The notes: generated by a model not told the origin, from the letters alone. DNA of 64,000 bases from Paenibacillus sp. J45TS6 (GCF_018403285.1 NZ_BOSJ01000013.1:62001-126000); one strand, 5' to 3'. Shown: positions 38,072-48,255, counted from the stretch's first letter. Program-made: numbers and translations.

Positions 38072-39283
38072 ATGAAACACCACCCTGATTTATTCGATGC
38101 AAGAACCCTTCAAAATGATACTCGTCTTCTCTTTAAACTCAAACTACTCCTAGGAACAGTTTGTGCGTATGGAGGCGAAATCCCTCTTTCCAAATCAGAA
38201 CTCGCTAAAAGAATGAAAACATCCGGATACCGGATCAATGTTCTCCTCCAAAAATTAGTTTGTGAAGGTATTGTTCATTCTGATGACAATGGCAAACTAT
38301 TCTTTAATAAATTTATTTTTATTCAAGAGAAGGAGTCTACTAATAAAGAAGACTTATACTCCAAAAATTTCAACTTCTTCAATTCCGATGAATTTCTAAG
38401 TGAAGAACGCAATGTGCAGCGTCTTGTTCTGCATTATGTGGGTAAAGAGCTAGTTTATATCCCTGGGAATTTCAGATGGGGTTATATTAGTGATCTTTAT
38501 GGTCCTTTAGGACTGTTAAATATACGTACTAGAAAAGAAGCTTTACGCATTTTAGAGAAAGCTTCCAAATACTTAAAAATGAAAATCTATAAAGATAACT
38601 TTCAAGTACTAAGCGTTCATCAGGAATGGTTAGATATGGGTGAAGTATATTCTGAAGGTGCTGAGCTGTGGGTTTTAAAACAGCTTAAAAAGCATCGTTT
38701 TTGCTGTGACTTTCTATCTCGTAAAGCAGTATGGCAAATAGCTAAAGTAATGGAAGATTACTATGCAAAATTTGGCTATGAGTATGCAACAGAAATTTTT
38801 GATACGGCTCTTTTCAATATTCAAAAAGACAAAATGCGTTCTCATCATTTTTTCAAGATGATTTATAAGGAAGAAAATGAGTTCACCGTGAATGAAGAGA
38901 AAAATGAACTGGATGAAATAAGTGCTTACTTTCGGGCCGTTATGGAATCGGCCGAAATCAATTATGCAGTACAATTATCCATTGATTTAGAAGGAATCAA
39001 CAATAAGAAAAAAGCAGCTGAAAGTAATCTATTTGAAGATGGTAAACTTTCACAAAAGAACAATGAAATTGTGGAAGAAGCTAGCAAGCAGCGTGAAAGC
39101 ATTATCAGTAGACTTAATCATATTCACTATTGCTGGTTAAGTAGAGTTCATCAAGATCCTGAGTGGTTTATACAGAATTACTACCGAATTAAATCTCTTC
39201 CAGCGCCTATCTTAGAAATAAAACAAGAGATTGAAAGACTGATAGCGGCTAAAAATAAAAAAGACCGACGTTATGCTATATAG
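38072..39283 (+). CDS. Winged-helix protein of the replication region
   Basis: 403 residues; ATG 38072 has AAGGAGAG 7-9 bases upstream. An N-terminal helix-turn-helix (IPLSKSELAKRMKTSGYRINVLLQKLV) with a wing (GKLFFNKFIF) suggests DNA binding. The remainder is mainly helical and charged with no enzyme motif. Position between the iterons and a DnaA box suggests a role in replication or copy control, for instance helicase loading, but this is inference from neighbours. Confidence 0.6.
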   Translation: MKHHPDLFDARTLQNDTRLLFKLKLLLGTVCAYGGEIPLSKSELAKRMKTSGYRINVLLQKLVCEGIVHSDDNGKLFFNKFIFIQEKESTNKEDLYSKNFNFFNSDEFLSEERNVQRLVLHYVGKELVYIPGNFRWGYISDLYGPLGLLNIRTRKEALRILEKASKYLKMKIYKDNFQVLSVHQEWLDMGEVYSEGAELWVLKQLKKHRFCCDFLSRKAVWQIAKVMEDYYAKFGYEYATEIFDTALFNIQKDKMRSHHFFKMIYKEENEFTVNEEKNELDEISAYFRAVMESAEINYAVQLSIDLEGINNKKKAAESNLFEDGKLSQKNNEIVEEASKQRESIISRLNHIHYCWLSRVHQDPEWFIQNYYRIKSLPAPILEIKQEIERLIAAKNKKDRRYAI

Positions 39284-40286
39284 TTTTTAAAATCTTATCT
39301 AAGTAGGCTTTTTTCCTGTGTCTTTTTCTAGCTTCCTTGTTAAAAGCACACATACATTACGCAGTGGGATTCTACTACATAGAAGCGACTGCTTTTTGGT
39401 GTGTCGTTTTTTACTATCGCTATCCTACTTTATATGTTTAGCAAGCTTAAGAGTAGCATCCAGAAGGGGAGGATACGATCTACTAGTAATTATTCTATCC
39501 AGTAAAAGGATTTTTTAATCATAATGTTGTGGATAAGTATTTTTATATCGTGGCTATTTTAATTTTGTTTGTTCATTACTACTTCTTATACTGTTTACTA
39601 CTAGATTATGATTATGAATAATCTGTTCATTCTTAGGGAATAAGCTTATTTCTATGTGTAAGCTTCTAATAGGGGAGTGTTTAAACAAAGTATCTTTCTT
39701 TTTCTCAATCTTCGGAATCGTAGGAACCCAGTCGTACCAAGGGTTTTTTAGCAATTTTTTATGCTCTAAAAAGGTATTAACTAAATGTTTTGACTTATGA
39801 TATTAAAGAAAGGTTTTAAGAAATGATTTTAAGAAATGGTGTTGTAGAATAGCTTTAATGATGCTTATCTCCACCTATAAAATATATATTTCAAAGGGAT
39901 TTGAATATGAAAGGCATAAAAGAGAGTCATGACTGAATCATATAGACTGAAGTTGCTTTTGGTGTAATCAGAGCATAACTAAACTCATAATCGTACGTAG
40001 TCCACTAGAAATATAGTTTGGTTTAGAACAGATCAACCGTAAAGATCGGTAGAAACTTGAGAAGTGCTCTAGAAAGAGAAAGAAAAGCGTGGAAGCAAAT
40101 ATTTGATCTAGATAGTAAGTTATATAGAAAGCTTATAAGATATGCCGAGTAGAAAGTGACTACCCTTAAAGATATCAGAATTATGATTAACACTATAAGG
40201 TATAGATGACTAATACAAATAACAATAGGCATTAGTATTTTATATGAATGATAAAAAAACAAAAAACCTCTTCTCAGAGGTCACCA
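39284..40286. other. Mostly gene-free stretch with a DnaA box
   Basis: About 1 kb. Apart from the DnaA box at 39528-39536 I see no firm feature. On the minus strand a 66-codon frame at 39554-39754 (NPWYDWVPTIPKIEKKK) looks protein-like but lacks a ribosome binding site; it may be a remnant. Confidence 0.35.
39528..39536 (-). promoter_or_regulatory. DnaA box
   Basis: TTATCCACA on the minus strand, an exact match to the consensus DnaA site, in AT-rich DNA 245 bases behind the winged-helix gene. A single box is weak evidence, but the place near iterons and rep supports it. Confidence 0.5.
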
Positions 40287-40544
40287 TTAAGCTTTTTGAG
40301 AAATTTTCTTAATATTCTTATAACGACGAAATGCAAGTAAGAGTGAGGTTAGAGTACACATGATTGATACAAAAAAATCTTGAGCTTTAATTAGGTCTTC
40401 AATCAGCGAATAGGTTCCAAGGAAGAACAAAGTTAATATCATGATGTCATCAAATGTAGGTTTCATATTTAAAAATTTCTTGAACGACCAATTAATAATT
40501 AAGCTACTAATGATACCAAAGCCAATTACCCAATAGAAAAACAT
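40287..40544 (-). CDS. Small membrane protein
   Basis: 85 residues, ATG with GGAGGTG 5-6 bases upstream. Three hydrophobic stretches (FYWVIGFGIISSLIINW, IMILTLFFLGTYSLI, FFVSIMCTLTSLLLAF) and a basic C-terminus. It follows the 41.0-kb gene by 16 bases and is probably co-transcribed. No family recognised. Confidence 0.6.
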   Translation of the reverse strand: MFFYWVIGFGIISSLIINWSFKKFLNMKPTFDDIMILTLFFLGTYSLIEDLIKAQDFFVSIMCTLTSLLLAFRRYKNIKKISQKA

Positions 40545-40560
40545 CGATACACCTCCAAAA

Positions 40561-41004
40561 TTAAACCAAATATTCGGCTGATTGAAATATTACATAATTT
40601 TTTGAATTGCCACTCTCATAAATATCATCCCAATAAAAATCTTTCTCAATCTCATCAATTAGATTCCTATCTGTTGTGTAGTAATGTTCTTCAGGCATAA
40701 GAACAATAGCTATAAGGTTTTCGTTGAATAGTTTCAATAATGGTCTGATAAATTTCTCGCCTGAATTAATGGCTTTGATTTCATTTAATATAATAAAGAA
40801 CGAATCGTGCGCTAAAAGCTGAGGAGAGTCATCATAATTTACAAATTCAGATAGTTTAATGAATAGTTGATCTTGAGATGAAGAAATAATCGTAATTTCT
40901 AGAGACATATTCAGCAGATTATAACTGATTAGAGATGTTGGATCGACTGACTTCACTTTATTTGTAAAATCTTCTTTTGATTTGTAGACACGTTGAATAT
41001 TCAT
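40561..41004 (-). CDS. Hypothetical protein
   Basis: 147 residues, ATG with AAAGAGG 12 bases upstream. Soluble, mixed helix and strand, with an acidic C-terminal part (DEIEKDFYWDDIYESGN). No known motif. Forms a two-gene unit with the downstream small membrane protein, a layout often seen for toxin immunity or membrane-stress pairs, but nothing in the sequence proves this. Confidence 0.55.
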   Translation of the reverse strand: MNIQRVYKSKEDFTNKVKSVDPTSLISYNLLNMSLEITIISSSQDQLFIKLSEFVNYDDSPQLLAHDSFFIILNEIKAINSGEKFIRPLLKLFNENLIAIVLMPEEHYYTTDRNLIDEIEKDFYWDDIYESGNSKNYVIFQSAEYLV

Positions 41005-41476
41005 AAGATGGCAACCTCTTTCTTATCATTCTCTTTACTATAACCTGAACCTTGGTAATTCTATAGATGTAAATAACCCTCTACATATCTATCTAAATTA
41101 CTAGAATAGTTAACTTAGAATGTGAAGATGATACCAATGATAGGACTGTAAACTTGCTGCTACATATTTAACTGAAGGATATAGGTATTTAAAAATTACA
41201 TTTCTCTGACGAGAACGTATAAATAGATTTAGAAAAAGTGGCATTTAAAAATATATCCCTTTATCTACTAGGATCAATTCAAACCCGCTCTATAGCTGTT
41301 AGAATGCCTTAGGATAATCTAATCGTAGAATTAGATACTTAACTAATACCGATAGCGGAAACAGATGTTCTAAACAAGCTTCAATTTTGCTTCAGAGGTT
41401 CTATTTTTTAAACGCATAGTTTTATTGCAAAAGCTCTACGCTGAATTTCATTATAAATATGCTCCTGAGTATTCGT
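41005..41476. other. Gene-free stretch
   Basis: AT-rich with stops in all frames. Nothing recognised. Confidence 0.4.
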
Positions 41477-41513
41477 AAAAACCGGTAAGAGAAAGTGTCT
41501 CTCTAACCGGTTG
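41477..41513 (-). terminator. Rho-independent terminator of the coiled-coil lipoprotein gene
   Basis: AACCGGTTAGAGAG / CTCTTACCGGTT with a short loop and a following T run on the minus strand, about 45 bases behind the stop. Confidence 0.75.
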
Positions 41514-41557
41514 AAATTAATCACTTATTTATATGCGGTAGCTCATTGAGCAGTAAT

Positions 41558-42136
41558 CTATAAGATGTCGAAAGATGCTTCATTTATCTCCCATCGATCG
41601 TTATTATCTATAAAATCTAAAATAAGAAGTGTTGGAGGAGACTCAGATTCGCCATCTAAGTATACATAATTTTCTACTATGTATACTGTGTATGTATTAT
41701 CTTTACTATCATAATCATAGAAATGAAAACGGAAACTATCCAACGTTTTATCTTTAAAAAAGATTTCATAATAATCATCTATTAATATTTCGTTATCTTT
41801 TTCAACGATCATGTCTTCGGGTAACAATTTACGGAGTTTGTCTTTATCTTCTGTTATTTGTGCTTGAATAAAATCCAATGAAATTTTACTTATAGAAGAA
41901 ATATCTTCTTTCTCTTTGTTAAGATTCTTTATATGTATATTAAGTTGGTTTATTTCCTGATTTAATTCTTTTATATTCTCTTCTTTCTCATTTATTTTCT
42001 CGTTTATTTCCTTACTTATTTCTTCAGTGAAATTTAATTTTCTTTCTTCTAACCGACTATCATATAAGTCGGATTTTTGAGAACATGCTGTAAGTAGTGT
42101 CAAACTGCAAATAGCTAATAACAATAATTTCTTCAC
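41558..42136 (-). CDS. Coiled-coil lipoprotein
   Basis: 192 residues from a GTG start with GGGGGA 5-6 bases upstream. The signal peptide ends in the lipobox Leu-Thr-Ala-Cys. Residues about 27-80 form a Glu/Lys/Asn-rich coiled coil, followed by a small globular domain (DDYYEIFFKDKTLDSFRFHFY). It should be anchored on the outer face of the membrane. Function unknown; single gene with its own terminator. Confidence 0.7.
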   Translation of the reverse strand: MKKLLLLAICSLTLLTACSQKSDLYDSRLEERKLNFTEEISKEINEKINEKEENIKELNQEINQLNIHIKNLNKEKEDISSISKISLDFIQAQITEDKDKLRKLLPEDMIVEKDNEILIDDYYEIFFKDKTLDSFRFHFYDYDSKDNTYTVYIVENYVYLDGESESPPTLLILDFIDNNDRWEINEASFDIL

Positions 42137-42445
42137 GATTTTCCCCCAATATTTAATTCACTCATAACACACTAATTGATGAGTTAGTCGCAGAATTGCT
42201 TATTCAACAAACATATCCAGTGAGCTTAAGTATTCTACATTAAATATATAGAGAGTGCAAGGATGGAGTTCAAGTAATCGCAATTCAATAAATGTTAATA
42301 ACACTACAAGTTTTGTCCTAAGTCAACGACTAGAACAAGACCAGACTTGTAGTAATACAAAAACTATTTTGTTGATATCCACTCTATAGTCTAATTTTGT
42401 TTTTAAAACCGAAAAATATCTTAAGATATATGAAAAAAGATAGTT
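42137..42445. other. Gene-free stretch
   Basis: Contains a loose inverted repeat around CTACAAG (42303) and CTTGTAG (42347) but no gene that I can support. Confidence 0.35.
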
Positions 42446-43186
42446 TTAACGTAACGATTCCAATTGAGTACTAGTTGTTTCTTGTTTTTGATTCTTCCCG
42501 GTATCCTTGTCTTTCTGTAAATCTTTTTGTTTAACTGGATCTAAAGCTTTGTTTAGAGTTCTCTCTTTTTCTCTATAGTGATCCATCTCCTTCTGATACG
42601 TTTTCGGATTTTTTGAATATGATTGATTACTGTTACTAATCTTTCCTTTTGAGGAATATCGATTTTTTAGCAAATAGTTTCTCTATCTTGTCTACCTCTT
42701 CTGAGTACTTTTTATATAAAAGCGAACTATTTTCAAGTTTAGTTTTAAGTGAGTCAATTTTGCTTTTTGTTTCTGCTAGATGCAGTACATACCTTCTGGG
42801 TTCAAGTTTTAAATAATACATGGCAAGTAAGATTTCTTTTTTCTTTGTATTACTGATATTACTGTTAAGTTTAACCTCAACGAGATAAAGCTTTTTGAGT
42901 TCTTCCTTATTGTTGTCAGGATCTTTATTTAGTTTCTCTTTTAGTGAATTCAGATATGTTTTGCTGCTACGAGGGTTTTTAACGAAAACCGTCCAGATCC
43001 CATTCCTAGATCTGGACGGAATGAAGTAAATCTTGTCAGATGTTTGTTCATTTTGGTTTAATTTTTCTTCCTCGTATTTCTGCAGTTTACTTCTCTGCCT
43101 ATAAACAAGTTCCTCAATAACTTCGATGACCTGATCAATACTTAATCATGGTATGATTAAGATTTAAATGAATCTCTTGCATCCAA
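42446..43186 (-). pseudogene. Mobilization-region gene broken twice
   Basis: TTG 43186 (AAGGAGG 8 bases upstream) starts LDARDSFKS and stops at once. From about 43140 another frame is open to 42636 and reads as a normal protein (IDQVIEVIEELVYRQRSKLQ, YFIPSRSRNGIWTVFVKNP, LKLEPRRYVLHLAETKSKID). Near 42665, at an A6 run, coding passes to a third frame (NRYSSKGKISNSNQSYSKNP) ending at 42446. The first break contains a perfect 21-base palindrome at 43141-43161, whose removal by about 20 bases would restore the frame. The restored product would have about 240 residues and a charged coiled C-terminus. It belongs to the run of small genes divergent from the relaxase. Confidence 0.5.
43141..43161. 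repeat. 21-base palindrome at the break of the mobilization gene
   Basis: CTTAATCAT-GGT-ATGATTAAG, perfect 9-base arms. It sits exactly where the reading frame of the gene is lost and could be a small insertion. Confidence 0.6.
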
Positions 43187-43216
43187 CACAGTACCCTCCT
43201 TACGAAACAAGAGTAG

Positions 43217-43483
43217 TTAATCTTTGTTCCTATATTTAGTAGGGGTGTTTTTTGAAATGAAATCAGAGAATATTTTAAATAATTCTTCGCGCTGTTTTAT
43301 AGTTAAATGTTCAATTCCAAAATACTTCTCTGCTAAAGCACCGGTCTGTATTAAACGATTTGCTCTTTGTTTTCTTTCTTTTTCAGAGCTTAGCTTCATT
43401 AATCGGTGTTGTCTCTCTTTTAGCTGCTGGATTTTTAGATCTATGTCTGTTATGGGTGTCTTCTTTGTTTCATCATGACTCAT
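43217..43483 (-). CDS. Small basic mobilization-region protein
   Basis: 88 residues from ATG 43483, which follows the stop of the upstream gene by one base, so translation is probably coupled; a GTG at 43492 is an alternative. Charged and helical (LKIQQLKERQHRLMKLSSEKERKQRANRLIQTG), with a C-terminal part like a small MobC-type accessory factor (TIKQREELFKIF). Its place upstream of and divergent from the MobA/MobL relaxase supports a DNA-processing role. Confidence 0.6.
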   Translation of the reverse strand: MSHDETKKTPITDIDLKIQQLKERQHRLMKLSSEKERKQRANRLIQTGALAEKYFGIEHLTIKQREELFKIFSDFISKNTPTKYRNKD

Positions 43484-43484
43484 C

Positions 43485-43769
43485 CTAAGCACTCGTTGAA
43501 CCTGCTTGGCTATAGATACTTTCGTCAGTCAAATCCTCCTTTAAACCTTTATTATTTCCTCCCATGTTCCTAAATGCGTTTTTAGCTTCAGATTGAAACT
43601 GATCTATCAATTTTTTTGCCTGCTCTATATCCTCTACTTCCCATGAATCCATTACATATTCCCCGATCTCCTTTTGGGCCTGCTCTATGATCTTCTTCTG
43701 TTTTTCTCTTAGTTCCTTGATTTGTTCTTCTAGTTTTTGTACTTGTCCTAACTTACTTTTCTTCGCCAT
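43485..43769 (-). CDS. Small coiled-coil mobilization protein
   Basis: 94 residues; ATG 43769 is preferred since GAGGAGG lies 8 bases upstream (an ATG at 43775 is too close). The first 45 residues are a Lys/Glu/Gln coiled coil (KLEEQIKELREKQKKIIEQ). Such genes often lie upstream of MOBQ relaxases. The start is about 85 bases from the putative oriT, on the other strand from the relaxase. Confidence 0.65.
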   Translation of the reverse strand: MAKKSKLGQVQKLEEQIKELREKQKKIIEQAQKEIGEYVMDSWEVEDIEQAKKLIDQFQSEAKNAFRNMGGNNKGLKEDLTDESIYSQAGSTSA

Positions 43770-43854
43770 TTTCATTTCCTCCTCATGAATAACAATCGAT
43801 TTATTGATCCCTATTTTACTGGTAAATAAGAAGGAAGTTTACTAATAAATGGTA

Positions 43855-44030
43855 ATTTGTGATACGATAGGTCACAAGAGCGAAGCGAGAGTGCCCATTT
43901 ATACCCCTGCGATGCAGGGAATGGGACTCGCCTTCTGCTCGATCTCATTCACTAACCGTGAATGACTTTCCCTTAGGAAAGTAAATTTACCTAACGGCAA
44001 ATAACCCGCAGGGGCTTTTGGAAGGTGGTG
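43855..44030. other. Putative oriT upstream of the relaxase
   Basis: A stretch of less AT-rich, non-coding DNA with several inverted repeats: GTGA...TCAC (43859-43875), CCCTGC / GCAGGG (43905-43920), ATTCAC / GTGAAT (43950-43966) and ACTTTCC / GGAAAGT (43967-43983). It separates the divergent small mobilization genes from the MobA/MobL gene, the usual place of oriT in MOBQ systems. The nick site cannot be named from sequence alone. Confidence 0.5.
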
Positions 44031-44035
44031 AAGAC

Positions 44036-46003
44036 ATGGGTTACTTTTACTTTAGCTCACAGATCTTAAACCGAGCGAGTCATTCCGCTGTCGCGGCCGC
44101 AGCTTATCGCAGCGGAGAGACGCTCTATTCAGAGCGCGATGGATTGACTAAAAACTATGGTGAAAGAATTGTCCAGCCGCAGTGCTTTATTTTAAAACCA
44201 AAGCATGCTCCTGATTGGGTTATGGACCGGGAACGTCTATGGAACGAAGTTGAGAAAATTGAGAAACAAAAGAATGCACAAATGGTTAGGGAGATTCGCT
44301 TAGCCCTTCCTACTGTGTTAAGTGAGGAAGATCAGAAGGAGTTGCTTCTCGAATTTTGTAAAAAGAATTTTTCAGATGAAGGTATGGTAGCAGATATTGC
44401 AATTCATAGAGACAAAGAAAAGAATCCTCATGCCCATGTCATGCTTACTATGCGTCCTTTTAATGAAGATGGTTCTTGGGGGAACAAGCGTAAAAAGATT
44501 AACCAGGAAGTCAGTGGGGTGATCAAAAAGGTAAGTGTTCACCTTACAGATTGGAATGAGAAAGAAACGTTATCTCGCTGGCGTAAAAATTATGCAGAAA
44601 TAATTAATGAGAAGCTGAACATACGCGGTATAGATGATCAGGTTTCTCATGAGAGTTATAAGAAGCAGGGCCTTGATCGGATTCCGGAGATAAGGCTAGA
44701 GAGAACAGCTTATCGTTATGAAATGCAGTTAAAAGATAAAGCAGCTAGGAACAAAACTCTATATGAACCTGCCACTTTTTACGGGAAAATTAATGAAGAA
44801 ATAAGGCAGCTGAATGCACAACTCGGTAAACTGAGTGATGATAGAAGGAAACAAGTTATCTCGATTTCTGAGTACCAAAACGAAAAAACACTTAAAGAGC
44901 AAATCAAGCTGGTTCGCACAAGCAGACAGCTTAGTGTAGAAGAAAAATCAGCTTTACAGATGGTTGCCCAAAGATCTAAAAGCTATGTAGACTTCCGAAT
45001 CGCTAAGCATATTAAAGATGAAATTGAACAAGGAAGCTGGAAGAAAAAAATTGAAAGTGATAGAGTGAAAATCCTTTCAGAAAAAAATCTCCTCAGTAAA
45101 GCGTATAAAGCGTTTCAGGAAGATCCAAAACAGGTACTGAAATTTGGTTTCACACCTACTCATTTTTTAGCTCAGATGAAAAATAAAGTTACTAGCATAA
45201 AAGTAATGGAACAAAAAAATAGTGAAGATCTTAGGAAATACAGCTTACTGCTTGATAAATCTGTAAAAGCATTAGAGGTGCAGAGAGAACTCACGGAAAA
45301 AGAATTTTTAGTTTTATATCAAGTGAATTATAAGATTCCAGTAGATGAGATGTACCATGCAGTTCAGTATTTTAAGGATACTAGTCAGGTTTTAAACAAA
45401 GAAGAGATATCTAAGTATGCCAAGTCTAAGGGAAATGAGATTCATAAGAATGTACCTTCTCTTTCTGATCAAACTAAAAATATCTCAAAGAGTATTTTCA
45501 TTTTAGATCGCGCAATTCAAAAACAAAGAAAAGTAATCTTAAACTCTTTACAAGAACAAAAGTATGATCTTGTTTATGAGGCTAATAAAAAAGTAGAGCA
45601 GTATAAACTCCAAAGAGAGAGACACGAAAAAGACCTAGCTGGTAATGTTGGGCTGATTAAAGTGGAGTTACAAAGTCATTATTCGGATTCCCTTGAATCA
45701 ATTAAAAATGCTGAATTGATATTGCAGCTTAAAGATCGTCATGAGAAGGGACTTAGTACAGGAAGAGTTGATCAAGATTTGCATCTTATTATCAGTAAAT
45801 TTGAAAAGGAAAATGCGAATACTTCAGATCAAACCTTAACACCAGAGAAGCAAATAGAAAAAGCATATTCGCAACATATTGTTTCTGGATTACTTCAAGT
45901 TTTAGATCAGGTAGAGCGGGCAAACAAAAACAAAAAACGAGGAAAAGATCCTACGGAGAAAAAGCAACGCAGAAGATATAGAGGTCAGCATTTGGATCAT
46001 TAA
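44036..46003 (+). CDS. MobA/MobL (MOBQ) relaxase
   Basis: 655 residues; ATG 44036 has GGAAGGTGG upstream. The relaxase domain holds the N-terminal catalytic Tyr motif (SAVAAAAYRSGE, about residues 17-28) and the metal-binding motif IHRDKEKNPHAHVMLTMRP with three His (about 122-140). The C-terminal 350 residues are a long, charged coiled coil without helicase motifs, which fits MobA/MobL. It should nick oriT, stay bound to the 5' end and be delivered through the coupling protein that is encoded 9 bases downstream. Confidence 0.93.
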   Translation: MGYFYFSSQILNRASHSAVAAAAYRSGETLYSERDGLTKNYGERIVQPQCFILKPKHAPDWVMDRERLWNEVEKIEKQKNAQMVREIRLALPTVLSEEDQKELLLEFCKKNFSDEGMVADIAIHRDKEKNPHAHVMLTMRPFNEDGSWGNKRKKINQEVSGVIKKVSVHLTDWNEKETLSRWRKNYAEIINEKLNIRGIDDQVSHESYKKQGLDRIPEIRLERTAYRYEMQLKDKAARNKTLYEPATFYGKINEEIRQLNAQLGKLSDDRRKQVISISEYQNEKTLKEQIKLVRTSRQLSVEEKSALQMVAQRSKSYVDFRIAKHIKDEIEQGSWKKKIESDRVKILSEKNLLSKAYKAFQEDPKQVLKFGFTPTHFLAQMKNKVTSIKVMEQKNSEDLRKYSLLLDKSVKALEVQRELTEKEFLVLYQVNYKIPVDEMYHAVQYFKDTSQVLNKEEISKYAKSKGNEIHKNVPSLSDQTKNISKSIFILDRAIQKQRKVILNSLQEQKYDLVYEANKKVEQYKLQRERHEKDLAGNVGLIKVELQSHYSDSLESIKNAELILQLKDRHEKGLSTGRVDQDLHLIISKFEKENANTSDQTLTPEKQIEKAYSQHIVSGLLQVLDQVERANKNKKRGKDPTEKKQRRRYRGQHLDH

Positions 46004-46012
46004 GGGGGAAAT

Positions 46013-48238
46013 ATGGTATTTAAGAAAAAAGCATGGAAACCCATTTTTGTAAGTATTCTTTTAAGCCTAATATTTTCATATCTGCTCATGGTTGGCTTTT
46101 ATTTCATTGGTCCAGGGGGGGATATTACAGAACTCATATTAGATCCATCTACCGTTATTCCATTTAGCTATACGCAGGAAAATTTGAAAGTGATATTCTC
46201 TTTTACACCGTTCATTATCTTAGGTGCGCTGCTTTACAGTATGAAGACGTCAATTTTAGTTCCAAAACTTATTGATGCCAGTGATTTTGGACTCCACGGG
46301 ACATCGAAGTGGGGACAGCCATCTGATGTTATTAATGGAAAAACCTTTTCAAAAAGAAATTCATATCAGAGTGATCCAATGAGTGCGTTTAAGATGGAAC
46401 CGGGAATTATTTTGGGTAAAGTCCCCAGTAAAAAAGAACTTATTATCATGCCCAAAGGGACCAATGTTGATAATCGTAACGTCCTTGTAATTGGTTCATC
46501 CGGTTCAGGGAAAGGGCAAGCGTATGTGTTTCCTAACATGCTAAATCATATAGATGAAACCATTATAGTAACAGACCCTAAAGGGGAAATTTATGAAGCT
46601 ACCCATCAGCTCAAACGAGATCAAGGGTATAACGTATATCAAATCGATTTCGTAAACTTTTCTGAAGATGTAGGCTATAATCCGCTGGATTATGTAGAAG
46701 ATGACGAGGATGCACGTGCCGTGGCAAATACGATCGCATCGAATGCGGTTGATGATGGTAAACGGGATTTTTGGAGTGAATCTGCTATCGCATATTTTGC
46801 AGCAATCATTCTGTACATCAAAACAGAATATGGTACTGAGGCAACAATGACTCATGTAGTGCATTTCACAGCGAAAGCTGGGAAGAACGAAGAATTCCTT
46901 GAACAGTTACTTGAAAATTTGCCAAAAGACCATCCAGCATATGACATGTTTACGCTTGCTAATATGAGCGCTGGGAATACCAGAACCGGGATAATGTCAA
47001 CCTTGGCACAGCAGATCGGAATCTTTGCCATGCATAAGATAGCTAAATTTACAGCAAAAAGTGCATTTAACTTTAGGGATCTACAGCAGCAGAAGACGAT
47101 TCTCTATATCAAAGTACGTATGAAGAGTAATCCATTTAAGCAGCTTACGGCTATTTTTATGGAACAGCTTATCGACACATTTTATAATATCGCAGACGAA
47201 AACCATTCACGGCTTCCGATTGATTCTATTTTTTTACTAGATGAATTTGCAAACATTGGGAGAATCAATGGGTATCCAAATATTCTGGCCACTTGCCGCG
47301 GACTCGGGATGTCATTGCACACTGTTATTCAAGATATTGGGCAATTAGAAGATAAACGCATGTATGGTCCAGACATGGCACGTTCTATTATTAACAACCA
47401 TGACACTACGCTGTTTCTTCGCACCAAGGATACAAAGACTGCTAAGTATTTTAGTGATGTTGCGGGGGAGACAACGATTAAACATAGACAGAGAAGTACT
47501 TCATTTGGAGAAAAAAATGCATCGAAAAGTGTGTCAGAACAGTATGTAAAGCGGCCACTCATTACGCAAGGGGAGCTACTCAATGTAAATCCTGCAATAT
47601 GCTATCTATTCGTTAATGGATATTTCCCTTTAAAACTAGAGAAATCTTATCAGTTTAAAATATACGGCGAATTCTTATTTGGTAAGGATCGTAGGCCAAG
47701 TTATGAGCAGTTTTACAGAGAAAAATTCCTGAAAATATTTGGTAAGAGTCATAAGAAGGCAGATAAAGAAATTTCAGTAGCTTATACAGCTCAGAATACA
47801 ATTACAGAGAAATTACAAGAAGATGGTTATGACCAAGAATTAGAGGCTCAAATGATGGCTCTAGAAGCTGAAATGGAAGTCCCACAAGAAGAAGAGCAGC
47901 ATTATGTAGAAGAACTGAATGAGGGCGAGGAAATCTCAGAAGAAGAATTAAGCATGCTTTTAGGAAATGTTTCTGCAGAACCAGAGTTCAGGAATACGGA
48001 GGATCTTTGGAATGAAAATACCACTTCTGAACTGGATACTGACAGTGATGAAGAAGTTCAGGCTGCTTTTCGGGAGCTAGAAGAAGCACTAAGCAAAATT
48101 GATGATAGTGATCCTGATGCAGATGCATTAATGGATGTACTTAACGAGCTAACAGTAGAAACAGCTCCAGATCAAAAAGATAATGGAGAAGGAAAAGAGC
48201 TTAAAAATACAGATGATGAAGATGATCTACCTATGTAA
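46013..48238 (+). CDS. Type IV coupling protein (VirD4/TraG family)
   Basis: 741 residues, ATG with AAGGGGG upstream. Two N-terminal membrane helices (IFVSILLSLIFSYLLMVGF, FTPFIILGALLY) precede the motor domain: Walker A GSSGSGKGQAYVFPNML near residue 164, then IIVTDPKGEIYEATH, and Walker B IFLLDEFANIGRI near 410. The last 130 residues are a strongly acidic tail that may guide the relaxase. It delivers the relaxase-DNA complex to the channel. In this plasmid the VirB4 partner is encoded 13 kb away in the other module. Confidence 0.93.
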   Translation: MVFKKKAWKPIFVSILLSLIFSYLLMVGFYFIGPGGDITELILDPSTVIPFSYTQENLKVIFSFTPFIILGALLYSMKTSILVPKLIDASDFGLHGTSKWGQPSDVINGKTFSKRNSYQSDPMSAFKMEPGIILGKVPSKKELIIMPKGTNVDNRNVLVIGSSGSGKGQAYVFPNMLNHIDETIIVTDPKGEIYEATHQLKRDQGYNVYQIDFVNFSEDVGYNPLDYVEDDEDARAVANTIASNAVDDGKRDFWSESAIAYFAAIILYIKTEYGTEATMTHVVHFTAKAGKNEEFLEQLLENLPKDHPAYDMFTLANMSAGNTRTGIMSTLAQQIGIFAMHKIAKFTAKSAFNFRDLQQQKTILYIKVRMKSNPFKQLTAIFMEQLIDTFYNIADENHSRLPIDSIFLLDEFANIGRINGYPNILATCRGLGMSLHTVIQDIGQLEDKRMYGPDMARSIINNHDTTLFLRTKDTKTAKYFSDVAGETTIKHRQRSTSFGEKNASKSVSEQYVKRPLITQGELLNVNPAICYLFVNGYFPLKLEKSYQFKIYGEFLFGKDRRPSYEQFYREKFLKIFGKSHKKADKEISVAYTAQNTITEKLQEDGYDQELEAQMMALEAEMEVPQEEEQHYVEELNEGEEISEEELSMLLGNVSAEPEFRNTEDLWNENTTSELDTDSDEEVQAAFRELEEALSKIDDSDPDADALMDVLNELTVETAPDQKDNGEGKELKNTDDEDDLPM

Positions 48239-48255
48239 TGAAAGGAGAGACACCG

